This document shows positions 59,539 through 64,000 of a DNA stretch of 64,000 nucleotides, piece after piece. How positions within the stretch are numbered: position 1 is the stretch's first letter; each line of letters begins with the position of its first letter. Source of the DNA: Burkholderiaceae bacterium (GTDB taxonomy: Bacteria; Pseudomonadota; Gammaproteobacteria; Burkholderiales; Burkholderiaceae_C). Under the pieces are notes generated by a model that had not been told where the DNA came from, did no database searches, and was given only the letters and a program-made list of their open reading frames with translations. The position numbers were made by a program, and so were the translations under genes. Location: contig JACKLO010000010.1 in assembly GCA_024235915.1 (NCBI GenBank), positions 62,001 through 126,000 on the forward strand, written 5' to 3'.

Positions 59539-60960
59539 ATGCCTGCACTGCAAGACTTCGCCCTCGTCGGTCTCGGCGTGATGGGTCGCAACCTCGCGCT
59601 CAACATGGCCGGCCACGGCATCCGCCTGGCGGTGCACGACCGGGATCCGGCCGCCGTGGCGCACTGTGTGGAGGCTGTCGCCGCGGTGGGCCCCGCCGCC
59701 ACCGGCCACGACACGCTGGCCAGCCTGGTGGCCGGGCTGAAGCGCCCGCGCCGGCTGCTGCTGATGGTGAACGCCGGCGCACCGGTGGACGCGGTGCTCG
59801 ACGGCCTGCGGCCGCTGCTGGAACCGGGCGACATCGTGGTCGACGGCGGCAACAGCCACTGGCCGGACACCGAACGCCGCGCCGCCGCCTGGGCCGCGCA
59901 GGGCCTGCACTTCGTGGGCGCCGGGATCTCTGGCGGCGAGGAGGGTGCGCGCACCGGCCCCGCCATCATGCCCGGCGGCAGCGCCGAAGCCTGGACGGCG
60001 CTGCGGCCGGTGTTCGAGGCCATCGCCGCCAAGGTGGACGGCGAGCCCTGCGTCAGCCACATCGGCCCCGGCGGCGCCGGCCACTTCGTGAAGATGGTGC
60101 ACAACGGCATCGAGTACGCCGACATGCAGCTCATCGGCGAGGCCTATGCCCTGCTGCGCGCCGCCGGGCTGGACACCGACGCCATGGCCGCCGTGTTCCA
60201 GCGCTGGAACTCCGGGGTGCTGCAGAGCTACCTGATCGAGATCACCGGCCTGATCCTGGCCACCCGCGACCCCGACACCGGCGCGCCGCTGGTGGACGTG
60301 ATCCAGGACCGCGCCGGCCAGAAGGGCACCGGCCGCTGGACCCTGGTGGCCGCCGCCGAGCAGGGCGTGGCCATGGGCACCATGGCCGCGGCCGTGGACG
60401 CCCGCCTGCTGTCGGCGATGAAGGACGCGCGCGTGGCCGCCAGCACACGGCTGGCCGGGCCGGCGGGGCGGATCACCGGCGTCGACGCCAGCGCCTGGGT
60501 GGACCAGGTGGCGCAGGCGCTGTACGCCAGCAAGATCGTCGCCTATGCGCAGGGCCTGGCCTTGCTGCAGGCCGCCAGCCTCAACCACGGCTGGGGCCTG
60601 GACCTGGCCGCCATCGCCCGCCTCTGGCGCGGCGGCTGCATCATCCGCGCGCGTTTCCTGGGCCGGGTGGCCGACGCCGGCATGGGCGCCGCCGATCTGC
60701 TGCAGGTGCCCTACTTCGTCAATGCCCTGGCCGGTGCGCAGGCGGCGTGGCGCGGCGTGGTGGCCACCGCGGTGCAAGCCGGCGTGCCCCTGCCGGCCAT
60801 GGGCGCAGCGCTGGCCCACCACGACATGGCGCGCAGCGCCCGCCTGCCGGCCAACCTGCTGCAGGCGCAGCGCGACTTCTTCGGCGCCCACACCTACGAG
60901 CGCACCGACCGGCCGGCCGGGCAGATGTTCCACACGTCCTGGCCCCCGACGGCCGGCTGA
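59539..60960 (+). CDS. gnd: 6-phosphogluconate dehydrogenase (decarboxylating)
   Basis: A 473-residue enzyme of the oxidative pentose phosphate pathway, turning 6-phosphogluconate into ribulose 5-phosphate, CO2 and NADPH. The NADP-binding turn is VGLGVMGRNLALN (9-21). The signature IQDRAGQKGTGRWT and the catalytic block GPGGAGHFVKMVHNGIEY (Lys and Asn in place) are intact, and the C-terminus ends in the usual RTDRPAGQMFHTSW. ATG 59539 is the family start; the frame is open to 59470 without a fit. Single gene, no zwf beside it. Confidence 0.93.
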   Translation: MPALQDFALVGLGVMGRNLALNMAGHGIRLAVHDRDPAAVAHCVEAVAAVGPAATGHDTLASLVAGLKRPRRLLLMVNAGAPVDAVLDGLRPLLEPGDIVVDGGNSHWPDTERRAAAWAAQGLHFVGAGISGGEEGARTGPAIMPGGSAEAWTALRPVFEAIAAKVDGEPCVSHIGPGGAGHFVKMVHNGIEYADMQLIGEAYALLRAAGLDTDAMAAVFQRWNSGVLQSYLIEITGLILATRDPDTGAPLVDVIQDRAGQKGTGRWTLVAAAEQGVAMGTMAAAVDARLLSAMKDARVAASTRLAGPAGRITGVDASAWVDQVAQALYASKIVAYAQGLALLQAASLNHGWGLDLAAIARLWRGGCIIRARFLGRVADAGMGAADLLQVPYFVNALAGAQAAWRGVVATAVQAGVPLPAMGAALAHHDMARSARLPANLLQAQRDFFGAHTYERTDRPAGQMFHTSWPPTAG

Positions 60961-60970
60961 TGGCCGCGGG

Positions 60971-62623
60971 TCAACCGCCTGCCAGCGTGCTCAGCAGGTG
61001 CGCCAGGCGGCTCAGTGGCCGCTGGTCGTCCGCACCTTCGGCCCAAAGCTGCAGCAGCGCCTGCTGTGCCGGGGCAAGCCGGCGGCGCAGGGCGGCCGCT
61101 TCCGGCGCGTCACGCAACCACAGCAATTGGCTGGAGACCGCGGCCAGATCCTCGCGCAGCCAGGTGGCGTAGGCCGGCTTGGCCAGCAGCACCTGCGGCT
61201 CGGCCAGCGGCGCGCGGTCTGTCCAGGCGCGTTGCTGGGCGCTGTAGGCCTCGCGCGAAAAGCGGGCCCAGGCGTTGAGAGCACGGGCCAGGTCCACGGC
61301 CGGGCGGTCCGTGCCGTGCGCGGCCGCGAACTGGCGCTTGCGCCAGCGGCGCTCGGCATCGAGCATCTCGTCGCTGACGCGTGAGCGCCCCACCGTGTCG
61401 CGGTGGCCCGCGGCGGCGCTGCACACTTCCTGCAGCAGCTTGTGGTGCAACGCGTCGCGGGTGAAACCCGGCAGCACCGGCTGATCGGGGGCGCCATACA
61501 TGTCCAGCAGCTGCTCGAACGCGCGCAGCCGTTCATCGGCCGCCGTGAAACGGCCCGCCTGCACGTCACGCAGCATGGCGCTCTTCTGCAGCACCAGCAG
61601 GTTGTCCACCTGCTCGAAGGCGAGACTGGCCTCGGCCCCCGCCACCGGCTGCAGCACGGGCCAGAGCGCATGGCGCCCCGGCTCGCGCCAGGTCCACGCC
61701 AGCTCCAAGGGGTTGGCCGCGTCGGCTTCGGGACGGGACGCACTCAGCGTGAAGCGGCCGTCCGCCGGCAGCGGCGCGTGGCTGCTCACACGTCCGTCGT
61801 GCGCGTCGCGCAGTTCCAGCACGAAGTCGCCATGGCGTTCGGCGTAGGCCTCGGCGCCGTGGGTGGGCACGTTCACCGTGCCTGCCAGGTGCTGCTGAAC
61901 CCGGGGGGATGCGGTCGGGGGCGCCGGAAGGGGCGCCCCACCACGGGCCGCCGTCGACAGCGAGGCGGGCCGGGAGGGGCCGGCCGCCGCGTTCTGCACG
62001 GGCGGGGGCACCTCCACGACCGGCGGTACCGACGGATGCCACCCCAGCCATGCGATGGCCAGGACGGTGGCGCCCAGCCCGGCCGCAGCAGCCACCCACG
62101 GCCAGCGCCGCGTCCGCCCGGCCACGCGCTCAGGCCGCACGAAACCCCGCGCCTCCAGCGTGGCCAGCAGGCGGGCCAGGTCAGCGGCCCATTCGTCACG
62201 GCGCAGCTTGCCGGCATGCAGGTCGGCCAGCCGGGCCAGGCTGGGCCAGGGCGCCAGCTCGTCCGCGCTGGGCGCGCGGGCCTCGTCCACCCGCAGCGGA
62301 AGCGGGTCACGGCCGCTGGCCAGGGCGGCTTCGACCTCACGGCGCACCCAGTCGCCCGGATCGTCCAGCCGCGGCCGGCCGGTCTGCGCATGCGTGGCCG
62401 TGAGCCAGCGGGTGCCGATGAGCACCACGACGACGCGGGCCGCGGCCACTTCCTGCTGCAGCCGCTGCGGCCAGTCGTCGCCGTCGCGCATGCCCTGGTG
62501 GTCCAGGAACACGGCGTCGGCGCCAAGGACCTGGCCCAGGTCGTGCGCCAGCCGCGACGCGGTCGCCCCGGTGTCCTCGGTGCGGTAACAGATGAACAGG
62601 CGCGCAGCGCTGGCCTCGGGCAT
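60971..62623 (-). CDS. Membrane-anchored TIR-domain protein
   Basis: A 550-residue protein. Residues 6-150 are a bacterial TIR domain: LFICYRTEDTGATASRLAHDL, a BB-loop-like VFLDHQGMRDGDDW, VVVVLIGTRWL and DWVRREVEAAL with Glu96 where NAD-cleaving TIR enzymes have their catalytic Glu. One transmembrane helix (about 174-195) follows, then a Pro/Ala linker and about 330 residues outside the membrane. That part holds a beta-rich stretch (about 245-330) and a helical domain (about 335-550), neither recognised. A cytoplasmic TIR with a periplasmic sensor would suit a signal or defence role. Start ATG 62621-62623; convergent with gnd, 10 bases apart. Confidence 0.82.
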   Translation of the reverse strand: MPEASAARLFICYRTEDTGATASRLAHDLGQVLGADAVFLDHQGMRDGDDWPQRLQQEVAAARVVVVLIGTRWLTATHAQTGRPRLDDPGDWVRREVEAALASGRDPLPLRVDEARAPSADELAPWPSLARLADLHAGKLRRDEWAADLARLLATLEARGFVRPERVAGRTRRWPWVAAAAGLGATVLAIAWLGWHPSVPPVVEVPPPVQNAAAGPSRPASLSTAARGGAPLPAPPTASPRVQQHLAGTVNVPTHGAEAYAERHGDFVLELRDAHDGRVSSHAPLPADGRFTLSASRPEADAANPLELAWTWREPGRHALWPVLQPVAGAEASLAFEQVDNLLVLQKSAMLRDVQAGRFTAADERLRAFEQLLDMYGAPDQPVLPGFTRDALHHKLLQEVCSAAAGHRDTVGRSRVSDEMLDAERRWRKRQFAAAHGTDRPAVDLARALNAWARFSREAYSAQQRAWTDRAPLAEPQVLLAKPAYATWLREDLAAVSSQLLWLRDAPEAAALRRRLAPAQQALLQLWAEGADDQRPLSRLAHLLSTLAGG

Positions 62624-62684
62624 GCGCCGGCGAGCATAGACCCTTGCCGGAGACCACCCGCCGGCACGTGGCCGTCAGTGCCGC

Positions 62685-63023
62685 TCAGGCCCGCGGCGGC
62701 AGGCCCTCGATGGCATCGTCCAGCGCTGCCACCGCGCCGCGGGTGTCGTGATGGCGCATCTGCCAGACGGCCCGGTCCAGCGATGCCAGCCCCTGGCCGG
62801 CGGCGGCGCCGCTGGCCGCCTGCAGCTCACGCCGGGCCAGTTGCAGGGCGGTGTAGGCGCGGGCGTCGTGGTCGCAGTAGAGCTCGACCTGGGCCATGCG
62901 CAAGGCCTGGCGCGCGCGGCTTTCGTGGCTCTGGCGCTCGGCGTCGCCAAAGGCATCGGCGGCCAGTGCCGCCGGTGCGGCAATCGACGCGACAAGCGCG
63001 ATCAAGGGGCGGGTATCGACCAT
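62685..63023 (-). CDS. Small exported helical protein, unknown
   Basis: A 112-residue protein with a signal peptide (to about ALAADA) and an almost wholly helical mature part: ARQALRMAQVELYCDHDARAYTALQLARRELQ and a second pair near the end, resembling TPR or DUF4398-like helices. One Cys. Start ATG 63023 follows a strong AGGAGG. It lies 61 bases upstream of the TIR gene on the same strand and could be co-transcribed. Confidence 0.65.
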   Translation of the reverse strand: MVDTRPLIALVASIAAPAALAADAFGDAERQSHESRARQALRMAQVELYCDHDARAYTALQLARRELQAASGAAAGQGLASLDRAVWQMRHHDTRGAVAALDDAIEGLPPRA

Positions 63024-63193
63024 GGGGCCTCCTGGGATGGGGCACGCAGGCGCATCCGGGACGGGTGCACCGTGTCCCGATGGAACGGCCCGCGACGCGG
63101 GCCTGGATCGACAACGCGGCGCCGGCCCTGCCGGATGACGTGGACAGGCAGGCCACGGGCATCACCGTTCGGACGCGGCGCTAGCATCGCGGC

Positions 63194-64000
63194 ATGCCTG
63201 ACAGCCCGCCCGCCGACGAAGCGCCCTATGGCTGGATCGTGGTGGGCGCGACGTTCACCGCGTTGGCGGTGATCTTCGGCGTGGCCTACGCCTTTGCCGC
63301 GTTCTTCGCCCCTTTCGAGGCGGCGTTCAGCGCCAGCCGGGCCGATGTGTCGCTGGTGTTCGGCCTCTCGGGCCTGCTGTACTTCGTGCTCGGCGCCGCC
63401 GGCGGCATGCTGTCGGACCGCTTCGGGCCGCGGGTGGTCACCAGCGCCGGCATGCTGTGCATCGCCGCGGCGCTGGCCGGCGGCAGCCGGGCCACGTCGA
63501 TGGCGCAGCTCACCGGGGTCTACGGCCTGGGCCTGGGCGTGGGCATCGCCCTGGTCTACACACCTTCCATCGGCTGTGTGCAGCCCTGGTTCGCGCGCCG
63601 CCGCGGGTTGGCCGCCGGCATCGCCAGCGCGGGCATCGGTGCCGGCACCTTTGCCGTGCCGCTGCTGGCCGCCGGCGCCATTGCCTGGTGGGGCTGGCGC
63701 AGCGCGATGCTGGCGCTGGCGGCCGGCGTGCTGGTGCTGGGCCTGGCGGCCACGCTGCTGCTCAAACCCGCGCCGGCGGCCACGCGGCGCAGCGGCGCCA
63801 CGGTGCCGGGGCTGACGCTACCCGAGGCGCTGCGCAGCCGCTCCTTCCGCTGGCTGTATGCGATGTGCGTGCTGGCCGCGCCGGGCATGTTCATCCCGTT
63901 CGCCCACCTGTCGGCCTCGGCACGCGATCTTGGCATCGGCGAAGCCCAGGCGGTGGGCCTGGTGGGGCTGATCGGCATCGGCAGCCTGACCGGGCGCTTT
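63194..64000 (+). CDS. Major facilitator superfamily transporter, 5' part
   Basis: The first 269 residues of an MFS carrier, cut by the window edge. Seven to eight hydrophobic helices are visible. Loop 2-3 carries the motif GMLSDRFGPR (motif A, GxLSDRFGxR), and FARRRGLAAGIASAG between helices 4 and 5 is typical of the oxalate/formate and monocarboxylate antiporter branch. A carboxylate is the probable cargo. Start ATG 63194. Confidence 0.85.
   Translation, partial: MPDSPPADEAPYGWIVVGATFTALAVIFGVAYAFAAFFAPFEAAFSASRADVSLVFGLSGLLYFVLGAAGGMLSDRFGPRVVTSAGMLCIAAALAGGSRATSMAQLTGVYGLGLGVGIALVYTPSIGCVQPWFARRRGLAAGIASAGIGAGTFAVPLLAAGAIAWWGWRSAMLALAAGVLVLGLAATLLLKPAPAATRRSGATVPGLTLPEALRSRSFRWLYAMCVLAAPGMFIPFAHLSASARDLGIGEAQAVGLVGLIGIGSLTGRF

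Overview
The window is a GC-rich bacterial chromosome segment (roughly 70% G+C by eye) that reads as Burkholderiales (Betaproteobacteria), plausibly the Rubrivivax/Leptothrix/Ideonella neighbourhood. The grounds are the general porin ending in Phe, the Bug/TctC-type solute receptor, the PhoX phosphatase, ExeA-type ATPase, ProQ/FinO and SlyX genes, and the codon usage. I found no rRNA, tRNA, insertion sequence, CRISPR array, phage gene or replication origin. Coding density is high and no gene-free stretch exceeds about 210 bases.

Left part (1-20,940). A giant Gly/Ala/Ser-rich exported repeat protein runs off the left edge. It is followed by a Tat-exported PhoX phosphatase behind a four-unit Pho box, a thiolase, an exported alpha/beta hydrolase, an ExeA-like ATPase, a transglutaminase-like/thioesterase pair, a porin, a complete glycine-betaine-type ABC transporter (receptor, permease, ATPase), a small cytochrome c, an HDOD protein, a ProQ-domain RNA chaperone, a B12-binding-type radical SAM protein and a tandem universal stress protein with an FNR-like box.

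Centre (21,015-45,320). All seven genes lie on the minus strand, most joined by 3-4 base stop/start overlaps, and form one apparent 24 kb operon. In order of transcription they are: an exported caspase-like protease with TPRs and a CsgG-like tail; a CsgG-like protein; a TpsB transporter; a 5,223-residue TpsA exoprotein with one GLUG array and one YDG array; a TPR plus outer-membrane barrel protein; a FecR-domain protein with a CsgG-like tail; and a TPR protein with a C-terminal barrel-like domain. This is the most distinctive system in the window: a two-partner secretion adhesin embedded in a dedicated set of periplasmic and outer-membrane partners plus an exported caspase fold.

Right part (45,494-64,000). 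First come small housekeeping and hypothetical genes (methyltransferase, NUDIX, DUF1810), then a polytopic membrane protein with a nucleoside-deoxyribosyltransferase/TIR-like C-terminal domain, a CaiB/BaiF CoA-transferase, slyX and a GNAT. A TetR-led catabolic operon follows (Bug receptor, amidase, crotonase). Next are a Crp/Fnr regulator divergent from a molybdenum hydroxylase pair, with a perfect 16-bp palindrome between them, then 6-phosphogluconate dehydrogenase, a membrane-anchored TIR protein, a small exported protein and the start of an MFS transporter that runs off the right edge.
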